Shown: positions 1 to 6,168 of the stretch, piece by piece
Layout: every line of letters begins with the position of its first letter
Position numbering within the stretch: position 1 is the stretch's first letter
Source: DATGMB01 sp035293845
GTDB taxonomy: Bacteria > Acidobacteriota > Terriglobia > Bryobacterales > Bryobacteraceae
DNA: 8,150 nt
Reading direction: 5' to 3'
Assembly (NCBI GenBank): GCA_035293845.1
Contig: DATGMB010000189.1
Span: 1 to 8,150 of the forward strand
Translations under genes and position numbers: made by a program
Notes under the pieces: model-generated
What the model was told of the DNA's origin: nothing
Seen by the model: the letters and a program-made list of their open reading frames with translations, nothing else
The model's database searches: none

Positions 1-440
1 GTCGTGCCGGGATAGGTGGTCGATTCCAGGATGATGAGCATGCCCGGATGGAAATAGCGCGCGATCTCCTGGCAGGCGGACACGATATAGCTCATGTCCG
101 GGTCTTTGGTCTTGCGCAACGGCGTGGGCACGCAGATGTTGATGGTATCGAGCTCGGCGACGGCGGAAAAATCGGTGGTGGCGCGCAGTTTGCCGCGCTC
201 GACGAGCGGGGAGAGCGTGGCGCTGGCGATATCGCCGACGTAGGAATCGCCGGCGTTGACGGCGCGCGTCTTCGGCTCGCTCAGGTCGATGCCGGTGACG
301 CCGAATCCGGCTTTGGCGAACTCGACGGCGAGGGGCAGGCCCACGTACCCGAGACCCACAATCCCGACCCGCGCCGTGCGGGACCGTATCTTTTCATCGA
401 GCAACTGTGCAGGGGCAAGAGCTACTTGGACATCGGACAT
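1..440 (-). CDS. Nucleotide-sugar dehydrogenase, WbpA/WecC type (N-terminal 146 residues, truncated by window edge)
   Basis: The visible part is the N-terminal NAD-binding domain of a UDP-sugar 6-dehydrogenase, an enzyme that oxidises C6 of a nucleotide sugar to a uronic acid for polysaccharide synthesis in the cytoplasm. A Rossmann motif VGIVGLGYVGLPLA lies at about residues 25-38, with an acidic strand end (GID, 50-52) that would bind the NAD ribose. NICVPTPLRKTKDPDMSYI (101-119) and LESTTYPGT (138-146) follow. These resemble UDP-N-acetylglucosamine dehydrogenases (WbpA) more than UDP-glucose dehydrogenases, but the choice is inference. The catalytic cysteine and C-terminal domain lie beyond base 1. 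ATG at 440-438 starts 13 bases after the dapF-like stop, so the two are probably co-transcribed. An in-frame GTG inside the end of the upstream gene (473-471) is an alternative start. Confidence 0.9.
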   Translation of the reverse strand, partial: MSDVQVALAPAQLLDEKIRSRTARVGIVGLGYVGLPLAVEFAKAGFGVTGIDLSEPKTRAVNAGDSYVGDIASATLSPLVERGKLRATTDFSAVAELDTINICVPTPLRKTKDPDMSYIVSACQEIARYFHPGMLIILESTTYPGT

Positions 441-453
441 TGGTCCGATTTTC

Positions 454-1272
454 TCATAGGAAGAATTCACCCTCCGCGGCGATCTGTGCGGGTCCAACGA
501 GGTAAATGTCATCTGCCAGACGGATCTCCAGGGGTCCAGCGGGCGTCCGGACACAAACCGGCGAGTTGACGAGGCCGCGCGCCGCCGCCGCGGCCGCGGC
601 GCCGGTCGAGCCTGTGCCGGAGCTCATGGTTTCGCCCGCGCCGCGCTCGTAGAAACGAACATCGAGGGTGTGGGAATCGGCGGCGCGGAAGAACGAAACA
701 TTGGTGCGGTTCGGAAACTGCGGATGCGATTCGATCTCCGCGCCCATCGCTCGCCAGTCGAAATCGAAATTCTCGACCGGCACCGCGCACTGCGGGTTCC
801 CTACCCAGAGGATCGTCACATCGCGCGGGCCGGTCGAGAGCGCAAGCTCGCAGCGATCGGCCGCGATCTCCGGGCGTCCCATGTTCATTTCGAAACGGAA
901 TTCGAGGCCGGAGCGTTCGAGCAGCCGCAGCGTTTTGATGCCCGCGCCGGTGCGGATGCGCACGACTCCGGCGGCGTACCCGTGCCGGACCAGCAGCGCC
1001 GCGGCGCAGCGCGTGCCGTTGCCCGAGATCTCCGCCTCGCTGCCATCGGAGTTGTAAAGATGGATCGCGCCCTCGGCCTCCGCGTCCTTGGGCCGATCGA
1101 CCAGCATCCAGCCATCGGCTCCGATGCCTGTGTGGCGGTCGCAGATGGCCCGCGCAATCTCCGGCAGGGCAGGCTGGCCTGCGCCGAGTCCTTCCGGCAA
1201 GTCCGCACGCCAGGTCAGTAGAAAATCGTTCTTCGCGCCATGCGCCTTGGTAAAGGGAATTTTCATGTTCAT
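454..1272 (-). CDS. dapF: DapF-family (diaminopimelate epimerase-like) protein with Ser at both catalytic Cys positions
   Basis: This 272-residue protein has the usual length and motif order of diaminopimelate epimerase, which interconverts LL- and meso-diaminopimelate for lysine and peptidoglycan synthesis. Visible motifs are FTKAHGAKNDF (7-17), RHTGIGADG (46-54), NSDGSEAEISGNGTRC (74-89), GNPQC (158-162), NRTNVSF (188-194) and YERGAGETMSSGTGS (208-222). Residues that bind the substrate in characterised DapF are kept: N15, N74, N159, N191, E209, R210. The two catalytic bases, normally Cys in CGNG and ACGTG, are Ser83 (TCG) and Ser218 (TCC). The usual GNPH is GNPQ. The reading frame is intact, so this is not simple decay. 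ATG at 1272 overlaps the upstream stop (ATGA); Met3 is an alternative start. It may be a slow DapF, a Ser/Ser subfamily, or a paralogue with another substrate. The symbol denotes family membership only. Confidence 0.85.
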   Translation of the reverse strand: MNMKIPFTKAHGAKNDFLLTWRADLPEGLGAGQPALPEIARAICDRHTGIGADGWMLVDRPKDAEAEGAIHLYNSDGSEAEISGNGTRCAAALLVRHGYAAGVVRIRTGAGIKTLRLLERSGLEFRFEMNMGRPEIAADRCELALSTGPRDVTILWVGNPQCAVPVENFDFDWRAMGAEIESHPQFPNRTNVSFFRAADSHTLDVRFYERGAGETMSSGTGSTGAAAAAAARGLVNSPVCVRTPAGPLEIRLADDIYLVGPAQIAAEGEFFL

Positions 1273-2717
1273 CTGCGCCTGTATATCTCGATTACGGGCT
1301 CGTCTTTCTCCACGATCGTCTCGACGCGCTCGTAGCGCACGCCGCGCGCCGCCGCCCGCGCCAGCGCCGCGTGCAGCTCGTCATCGCCGCGCGCCACAGC
1401 CCAATCTTGCCAGAGCATTTCCGGGCGGCGCAGGGCGGCATCCCACACGAGGCCGTTATCGATGCTGAAGGTTTCGGCGAGTGGAATGCCGGCCGCGCGA
1501 TAGATTCCAAACAGATCGTCGCCCCCCGAAGTGGCGATCTCCTGACCGGGGCGGTAACGGGCGCCCAGGAATCCCGCCGCTCGGTACATCCAGGCGCGCC
1601 GGCCGGTCGAATTGGCGCGGGATTCCGCCCAGGTAACGACGTCTTCGGGACGATGGTGCGCCGCCCAGTGAATCGTTCCGGCCGCGACGACGAGCACCGC
1701 GGTGATCGCCCGCAGGCGCGGCGGCACCGCCGTGACCAGCGCCGCCGAAGCGAACGCCGCGAACGGCAGCGCGGCGAGGCCGTAGCGCGTGTTGTACCAG
1801 GAGTTCGGCCACAGCGTGGGAACGAAAATCGGCGTTCCGCCCGAGGAATACATGCTCCATAGGTAAAACGCCGGCGGCAGCGCCAGCAGCAGGAGCGGCC
1901 GGGCGGCGCGGCGCGCGGCGGCGACCACCGCGCCCGCCACCGCCATCAGCGCGAGGCCGGGACCGGTGCACAGCTCGACCGCGGTGCGGTAGTAGAGCCA
2001 GGCCTTGCCCGCCTCGTGCAGGCCGGGGTATGGCTTTCCGCCCTGGATGGCCCGCGCCGAATACGGGCCGCGATAGAACGCGAGCGCATCGCCCGTCAGA
2101 TACCAGTTGTGGCCCAGCCAGTAGAGCGGGCCGAGCGATGCCACCGCGGCGTAGAGCATCCCCGTGCGCGGCCGGCGCATACCGAACCACAGCGCCACGA
2201 AGGGGATCAGGAACCAGCCTTCGTAGCGCGTCAGCGTCGCGGCGATGGTGGCGACCGCGGCTGCGAGGGGCCGGCCGGCAACGGCGAAATAGAGCAGCGC
2301 CGCAAGCTCGGCGAAGAAGTACGGCTCCGTCATAGCCGTGGACTGCAGGAAGAGCAGGTTCGGATTGAGCGCAACCAGCGCGACGGCGGCCAGCGCGGCG
2401 GCCGTGGAATCGAAAATTCGCCGTACTGCGGCAAAGAAGAACAGCCCGCCCGCGATCCAGCTCAACGCGGAGGCCGGCGCCGCAGCGAACCCGCTGCGCC
2501 ACCAGGAATCGGCCGCCGCGAACGGCGCCATCAGCAGATGCGGCAGTGGGAGCCACGGGGTGCCGAGCTGGTCGTAGCCGGGCGTTGCCGAATCGAAGAG
2601 CCGGCGGGCGTTGTTGAGATGCGCTTCGGCGTCACCGTACCAGAGGAGATAGCCGCGGGTGAAGCAGTACCGGACCGCAGCGGCGCTGATTGCGGCGAGC
2701 GTGAGACCGAGCCCCAA
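1269..2717 (-). CDS. Polytopic membrane glycosyltransferase, GT-C / PMT_2 (GT39/ArnT-like) type
   Basis: This 482-residue protein has about nine or more hydrophobic segments in its first 350 residues (for example 5-19, 85-101, 104-124, 152-180, 187-201, 255-268, 274-290, 312-331, 336-352), followed by a soluble tail of about 130 residues. The first non-membrane loop carries YGDAEAHLNNARRLF (27-41), whose acidic pair D29/E31 matches the catalytic acidic motif of GT-C enzymes. STAMTEPYFFAE (126-137), LTRYEGWFLIP (162-172) and WYNTRYGLAALPF (307-319) are also typical of the superfamily. Such enzymes move a sugar from a polyprenyl-phosphate donor to an acceptor on the outer face of the inner membrane; donor and acceptor cannot be read here. 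The start is TTG at 2717: the frame has a TGA inside the end of the upstream kinase gene and no ATG or GTG after it, with CTG at 2720 the only rival. It is followed by the DapF-like gene with a 4-base overlap. Confidence 0.8.
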   Translation of the reverse strand: MGLGLTLAAISAAAVRYCFTRGYLLWYGDAEAHLNNARRLFDSATPGYDQLGTPWLPLPHLLMAPFAAADSWWRSGFAAAPASALSWIAGGLFFFAAVRRIFDSTAAALAAVALVALNPNLLFLQSTAMTEPYFFAELAALLYFAVAGRPLAAAVATIAATLTRYEGWFLIPFVALWFGMRRPRTGMLYAAVASLGPLYWLGHNWYLTGDALAFYRGPYSARAIQGGKPYPGLHEAGKAWLYYRTAVELCTGPGLALMAVAGAVVAAARRAARPLLLLALPPAFYLWSMYSSGGTPIFVPTLWPNSWYNTRYGLAALPFAAFASAALVTAVPPRLRAITAVLVVAAGTIHWAAHHRPEDVVTWAESRANSTGRRAWMYRAAGFLGARYRPGQEIATSGGDDLFGIYRAAGIPLAETFSIDNGLVWDAALRRPEMLWQDWAVARGDDELHAALARAAARGVRYERVETIVEKDEPVIEIYRRR

Positions 2718-2757
2718 CAGAGCCGCGGCCGTATGGGAGCGGTGCGGCTCGCCCTTC

Positions 2758-3678
2758 TCAAAACGCGGTGCAGGACTTGAATTCCTGATAGCGGGCCTCG
2801 ATTTCCTCGCGCGTCAGGGTGCGGAACCGGTCGACGCCGAACTGCTCGCAGCAGAAGCTGCCCATGACGGAGCCGTAGATGACGGCGCGGCGGAGCTCCG
2901 CCATGTCGATGGCGCCGCCGGAGGGCTGGACGCCGCGGCCGGCGAGATAGCCGATGAACCCGCCGGCGAAGCTGTCGCCCGCGCCGGTGGGGTCGAAGAC
3001 ATCTTCGAGCAGATAGCCGGGAGCCATGAAGTGGCAATCGCCCTGGAAGAGGATCGCGCCGTATTCGCCGCGCTTGATCACCAGCGTGCGCGGGCCCATC
3101 TCCATGATGCGGACCGCCGCGCGGCGCAGGTTGTTCTCGCCCGAAAGCAGCCGCGCCTCGCTGTCGTTGATCAGCAGGAAGTCCCACTCCTTGAGGGTTT
3201 CGAGCAGCTCGGAGCGGAAATCGTTGATCCAGTAATTCATGGTGTCGCCGCCCGTGATGCGGACGTTCGGCATTTGCGCCCGCACGCTGCGCTGCAGCGC
3301 CGGCTGGATGTTGCCGAGCAGCAGATACGGCTGCTTGCGGTAGGCTTCCGGCACCTTGGGGTCGAAGCCGGCGAACACGTTGAGATCGGTGCGCAGCGTG
3401 GTGCGGTCGTTCATATCGGCCGAGTAGACGCCCTGCCAGAAAAACGTCTTCCCGCCGGGAATGCGCTCCAGGCCTTCGAGATCGATATCGCGCGAAGCGA
3501 GCAGGTCGACATCCTCCTGCGCGAAATCATCGCCGACCACCGCGACGATCCCGGTCGAAGTGAAATAGCTGGCCGCGAGCGCGATGTACGTAGCGGCGCC
3601 GCCAAGCATGCGATCGACTTTGCCGTGCGGCGTCTCGACGCCGTCATATGCCACGGAACCTACGATGATGAGGGACAT
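2758..3678 (-). CDS. PfkB-family sugar/nucleoside kinase
   Basis: This is a complete 306-residue ribokinase-like kinase that phosphorylates a small sugar, nucleoside or related alcohol with ATP in the cytoplasm. The N-terminal substrate region has the di-glycine LGGAATYIALAA (25-36). INDSEA (170-175) is the N-x-x-E magnesium motif. IKRGEYGA (201-208) precedes the family signature DPTGAGDSFAGGF (229-241), in which Asp235 is the expected catalytic base and GAG forms the anion hole. Length and motif order match the family, but the substrate cannot be assigned from sequence. ATG at 3678 lacks an SD sequence and follows a TACAAT hexamer by 10 bases. The glycosyltransferase gene starts 40 bases after its stop, so the kinase probably heads or belongs to the envelope-type gene set downstream. 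Supplying a sugar phosphate to that pathway is possible but unproven. Confidence 0.88.
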   Translation of the reverse strand: MSLIIVGSVAYDGVETPHGKVDRMLGGAATYIALAASYFTSTGIVAVVGDDFAQEDVDLLASRDIDLEGLERIPGGKTFFWQGVYSADMNDRTTLRTDLNVFAGFDPKVPEAYRKQPYLLLGNIQPALQRSVRAQMPNVRITGGDTMNYWINDFRSELLETLKEWDFLLINDSEARLLSGENNLRRAAVRIMEMGPRTLVIKRGEYGAILFQGDCHFMAPGYLLEDVFDPTGAGDSFAGGFIGYLAGRGVQPSGGAIDMAELRRAVIYGSVMGSFCCEQFGVDRFRTLTREEIEARYQEFKSCTAF

Positions 3679-3688
3679 GTAAATTGCG

Positions 3689-3716
3689 ATTGTAGCAATG
3701 CGGGATCGGGGGTCAG
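3689..3716 (-). promoter_or_regulatory. Possible sigma70-like promoter before the PfkB kinase
   Basis: On the minus strand CTGACC (3716-3711) and TACAAT (3694-3689) are separated by 16 bases. TACAAT matches the -10 consensus in five of six positions and CTGACC matches the -35 in four of six. The expected transcript start near 3682 would leave only a few bases before the ATG at 3678. The -35 overlaps the stop codon of the upstream hydrolase gene. If real, it would separate the kinase-to-dehydrogenase genes from the upstream ones. Confidence 0.35.
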
Positions 3717-4534
3717 GGTAGCGGAGACTCTGAAGATCCGTGCGCCAGCGGCGGGCTCTGCGGTTCCAGGCGAATGCTTACGCCGGGCGTGCCCCATATC
3801 AAACGGGCCCCGAGGCCGGCGGTTCGAAACGCCTGCTCGATAGCCGGACGCCCCTCGGTGAAATGTTGCCAGCCCTCGAAGTGCAAGGGGATGATCAGCG
3901 CATCCGGCATGGCGTGCGCCACCTGAACGCCCTCTTGCGCAGTGAGCGTGAGATGCTGCGGCCCCACGGCCTGTACGCGCGCGGCGCCCATAAAGAGAAA
4001 TGCATGTCGGATGAGAAATCGCCGCGCTATTTCCTCGATGCCCTCGTACCATACCGTGTCGCCCGAGATATAAGTCGCCCCAGGAACATCCGGGCGATTG
4101 ATCACGAAGCCGATCACCGGACCGCGGTCGGCGCCTGCGGGGCCATGTCGCGCCGGCGTTGCAGTGATGACCACATCGCCGCCATTCGGCGACGGTATGG
4201 TGAACGAATCCCAAGGCTCAAGTCCGATGGCATTGCCGCCCAAACGAGCGGCTCCCGCCTTGGTTGTCAAGACCCGACCGGCGAGGGGTAGAAACCGCCG
4301 GCCGGATTCGTCCAGGTTATCGAAATGATGATCGTGGCTAAGCAGAACGGCGTCGATGGGCTGCAGAGACTCCGGGCGAAGGGCAGGCCCTTGGGTGCGT
4401 TGCAGAATATACGTGCCGGAGTGAAACTGGGCGCCGGCGGGATCGAAGCCCGGATCTGTCAGGAGCCGCAACCCGAAACGTTCGATGAGCGCAGTCGGGC
4501 CGCCGATGTACGAAAATCGCAAATCGTCGGGCAC
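3713..4534 (-). CDS. MBL-fold metal-dependent hydrolase (UlaG-like superfamily)
   Basis: This 273-residue metallo-beta-lactamase-fold protein is probably a cytoplasmic zinc- or manganese-dependent hydrolase. There is no signal peptide; the chain opens with the strand LRFSYIGGPTALIE (5-18) and LLTDPGFDPAG (24-34). The metal motif is SHDHHFDNLD (66-75), an H-x-H-H-x-D-N variant of the usual H-x-H-x-D-H, with H67, H69/H70 and D72 as likely ligands. Other metal ligands appear in order: H130 in ATPARHGP, D159 in YISGDT, H218 in IPLHFEGW. Substrate is unknown; relatives include UlaG-type lactonases and NAPE-PLD-type phosphodiesterases. The start is GTG at 4534, since no ATG gives the N-terminal strand. 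It lies 42 bases after the TAA that ends the alternative frame of the preceding gene and 34 bases before the kinase. The region 4535-4576 holds no other recognisable signal. Confidence 0.85.
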   Translation of the reverse strand: MPDDLRFSYIGGPTALIERFGLRLLTDPGFDPAGAQFHSGTYILQRTQGPALRPESLQPIDAVLLSHDHHFDNLDESGRRFLPLAGRVLTTKAGAARLGGNAIGLEPWDSFTIPSPNGGDVVITATPARHGPAGADRGPVIGFVINRPDVPGATYISGDTVWYEGIEEIARRFLIRHAFLFMGAARVQAVGPQHLTLTAQEGVQVAHAMPDALIIPLHFEGWQHFTEGRPAIEQAFRTAGLGARLIWGTPGVSIRLEPQSPPLAHGSSESPLP

Positions 4535-4590
4535 ACTTGAGTGGATGCGCGTATGGGTGGCGAGGATGTGAGGAATTTAAACCGGATCGA

Positions 4591-4986
4591 TCAAAATAGC
4601 CCACTGCCGGATTGCCGATCCGGGCTCGATGTACCGGGTGTGGATTGGCCGCAGGACATCGACCGGCACCGCGGGTACATCCCGGCCGCCTCCTCCGCCC
4701 CTTCGATCAGCAGCAAACACCCGCCGCGCGCCAGTCGTTCGGCGAACCAGCCGTCGGGCAGGCCCCAGGCGCGTTCCCGGTTCTGCCGTTCGAGCGCGGC
4801 TTCGAGCGGCAGGTCGGCAGCCGTAACCAGGACCGGAATCAGGAGGCAATCCTGGCGCACGTCGAGTGCGCCGCAGGCCCACAACCACGCCCATTCGCGC
4901 GGCGTGTCCGGGGCGGCGCCGGTGGTGCGGTCGCGCAGGTCGATCAGGTAGCGCTCGGCGGCGAACGGGGCGAGCGGGACGGTCAC
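4591..4986 (-). CDS. Short protein with NACHT-like Walker B patch; probable frameshift near 4681
   Basis: I do not recognise a full family for this 131-residue open frame. Residues about 49-100 resemble the middle of a NACHT/STAND NTPase: LIPVLVTAADLP (49-60), then GLPDGWFAERLARGGC (75-90) and LLLIEGAEEA (91-100), which is like a degenerate Walker B (usually LLLLDGLDE). No P-loop is present, so ATPase activity is unlikely. After G102 the frame becomes Ser/Gly/Gln-rich (SMSCGQSTPGTSSP). The -1 frame from there encodes a more protein-like tail, DVPAVPVDVLRPIHTRYI and onward to AILIDPV, ending at TAA 4579-4577. One lost base in the CCGGG run near 4681-4685 would explain this, giving a 136-residue product. 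The start is GTG at 4986, 7 bases after the upstream stop, with GAGG suitably placed. It may be a pseudogene, a sequencing error or a small real protein. Confidence 0.5.
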   Translation of the reverse strand: MTVPLAPFAAERYLIDLRDRTTGAAPDTPREWAWLWACGALDVRQDCLLIPVLVTAADLPLEAALERQNRERAWGLPDGWFAERLARGGCLLLIEGAEEAAGMYPRCRSMSCGQSTPGTSSPDRQSGSGLF

Positions 4987-4993
4987 GGGCGCC

Positions 4994-5293
4994 TCAGTGG
5001 GGGAAGATCTCGTGCGTCAGGTCTTCCTCGGGTTTCTGCCGGGAAGCCAGCCAGAGGCCCAGGGCGAAGGCGGCGGCGGCCAGAGCCCAGACCAGGATCG
5101 CGGTGGCGTCGATTTCGTGGCGGAAGACCACGAATACGGCGCAAAGCACGGTGCGGAGAATCCAGGAATAGAGCCGCGGGCGGCGCTGGCGGCCCATTCG
5201 CACGGCCGCGGCCGAGCGCCCGGCCATGTGCGCGAAAAAGACGCAAAGCACACCCAGAACGCCGCGCAGGAATTCGATCGGCACGTTGGGCAT
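4994..5293 (-). CDS. Small integral membrane protein, unknown function (99 residues)
   Basis: A 99-residue protein with three hydrophobic stretches: about 8-24 (FLRGVLGVLCVFFAH), 43-57 (LYSWILRTVLCAVFVVF region) and 63-84 (ATAILVWALAAAAFALGLWL). An Arg-rich linker (RMGRQRRPR, 32-40) lies between the first two and should face the cytoplasm. The tail is hydrophilic and acidic (KPEEDLTHEIF). No family is recognised. The ATG at 5293 is chosen because it opens the hydrophobic pattern. AGGGG sits one base before it, too close for a normal SD; GTG at codon 4 would be better spaced. It diverges from the UlaG-like gene across 39 bases and is the first gene of the minus-strand series, with the next gene only 7 bases away. 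Confidence 0.7.
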   Translation of the reverse strand: MPNVPIEFLRGVLGVLCVFFAHMAGRSAAAVRMGRQRRPRLYSWILRTVLCAVFVVFRHEIDATAILVWALAAAAFALGLWLASRQKPEEDLTHEIFPH

Positions 5294-5299
5294 GCCCCT

Positions 5300-5305
5300 A
5301 GTGTG
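5300..5305 (-). promoter_or_regulatory. Possible -10 element (CACACT) of the 99-residue gene
   Basis: CACACT on the minus strand lies exactly 6 bases before the ATG at 5293. No convincing -35 is seen. Its spacing matches the CACAAT element of the opposing gene, so the 39-base gap may hold two back-to-back leaderless promoters. Weak on its own. Confidence 0.25.
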
Positions 5306-5320
5306 ACACAGCAAGTCTGG

Positions 5321-5326
5321 CACAAT
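5321..5326 (+). promoter_or_regulatory. Possible -10 element (CACAAT) of the UlaG-like gene
   Basis: CACAAT is followed by 6 bases and then the ATG at 5333, so a transcript would begin at or near the start codon. There is no SD sequence. A small dyad TGTGACACA (5302-5310) lies upstream and could bind a regulator, though it is short enough to be chance. Confidence 0.3.
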
Positions 5327-5332
5327 GAGCGC

Positions 5333-6115
5333 ATGAGCCTGATGGACGAGATCCGCCACTATTCCGTCGCCCGCGGCACGGCGGCGCTGTGGTGGCTGGG
5401 GCAGAACGGCTTTATCTTCAAGACCGCCGGCGGCACGGTAATCGCCGCGGACCTCTACCTGAGCAACAGTTGCGCGGCCGTGGCGCCTCCGGGAATGGAT
5501 CTCGGCCGCCAGGTACCGGTGCTGATTCCGCCGGAAGAGATCGACGTGGATGTTTACGTCTGCACGCACAGCCACCAGGACCACGCCGACCCGGAGACCA
5601 TCGGGCGTCTGCGCCACCGGGATACGATGCGCTTCATCGGCCCGCACCAGGCCTGCGATGTGTTCCGGCGCTGCGGTATCGAAAGCGGACGCATCGAGGC
5701 GACGTGGCCGGACCATACCATCGAAGCCGGCGACATCACCCTGCGCGCCACCTTCGCGATGCCCACCGACGATACCGATCTGAACCATGTGGGCTACGTG
5801 TTTTCGTTCGGCGGCGGGCCGCGCGTCTACATGACCGGGGACACTGCCGCCTGCGAACTGCTGGGCGCGGCGCGGAAGCACGAGCCGCACGCGATGATCG
5901 CGTGCATCAACGGCGGCTTCCGCAATCTGTCGCACGAGCAGGCGGCGCTGCTCGCGGCGGAGATCCGGCCGCGTGTGGCCATCCCGTGCCACTACGACAT
6001 GTTTCCGGACAACGCCGCCGACCCGCGGCAGTTCCAGGCCATGCTGAAGCTGCGCGCGCCGGAGGTGCATTACGCGGCGCCGCGGCATGGCGAGGTGCTG
6101 GTGCTCGAACGGTGA
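5333..6115 (+). CDS. UlaG-like MBL-fold hydrolase (L-ascorbate-6-phosphate lactonase family)
   Basis: This 260-residue cytoplasmic metallo-beta-lactamase-fold enzyme resembles UlaG, which opens the lactone ring of L-ascorbate 6-phosphate. GTAALWWLGQNGFIFKTAGG (15-34) matches the UlaG opening (GTFAMWWLG in E. coli). The metal motif THSHQDHADPE (78-88) is the canonical H-x-H-x-D-H (H79, H81, D83, H84). FIGPHQACDVF (101-111), H152 in LNHVGYVF, D170 in YMTGDT and H220 in IPCHYDMF follow in family order. E. coli UlaG is about 350 residues, so this is a shorter relative; the physiological substrate may differ, and no ascorbate transport or other ula genes are nearby. ATG at 5333 is chosen at the conserved N-terminus; ATG 5342 is possible, and ATG 5325 is out of frame and stops at once. 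No SD is visible. The DUF2911 gene follows 53 bases later and may be co-transcribed or have its own promoter. Confidence 0.88.
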   Translation: MSLMDEIRHYSVARGTAALWWLGQNGFIFKTAGGTVIAADLYLSNSCAAVAPPGMDLGRQVPVLIPPEEIDVDVYVCTHSHQDHADPETIGRLRHRDTMRFIGPHQACDVFRRCGIESGRIEATWPDHTIEAGDITLRATFAMPTDDTDLNHVGYVFSFGGGPRVYMTGDTAACELLGAARKHEPHAMIACINGGFRNLSHEQAALLAAEIRPRVAIPCHYDMFPDNAADPRQFQAMLKLRAPEVHYAAPRHGEVLVLER

Positions 6116-6156
6116 TTTTGTTGAAAATGGTGCTCACGGCCACGTCGGTTCCGCGT

Positions 6157-6162
6157 CAAAAT
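6157..6162 (+). promoter_or_regulatory. Possible -10 element (CAAAAT) of the DUF2911 gene
   Basis: CAAAAT lies 6 bases before the ATG at 6169, the same spacing as CACAAT before the UlaG-like gene. There is no SD in CTACCT. TTGAAA at 6121-6126 is about 30 bases away, too far to be its -35. Confidence 0.25.
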
Positions 6163-6168
6163 CTACCT

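Noticed and set aside
48..569. Plus-strand frame over the dehydrogenase and the end of the DapF-like gene
   Set aside because: The minus strand encodes a textbook Rossmann motif; the plus frame spans two genes and has no recognisable domain.
2659..3843. Long plus-strand open frame opposite the kinase gene
   Set aside because: It is antisense to a PfkB protein with full motifs. Open antisense frames are expected in GC-rich coding DNA, and its translation shows no domain.
5319..5334. Sigma54-like TGGCAC before the UlaG-like gene
   Set aside because: The matching -12 would be TTGC after five bases, but the sequence there is GCGC, and the element would overlap the start codon.
4994..6088. 364-codon minus-strand frame reaching back over the UlaG-like gene
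   Set aside because: Only the last 99 codons look like protein. The upstream part is antisense to a clear MBL enzyme, so the start was placed at 5293.
6121..6126. TTGAAA as a -35 box for the DUF2911 gene
   Set aside because: The nearest -10-like hexamer is about 30 bases downstream, well outside the normal 16-18 base spacing.
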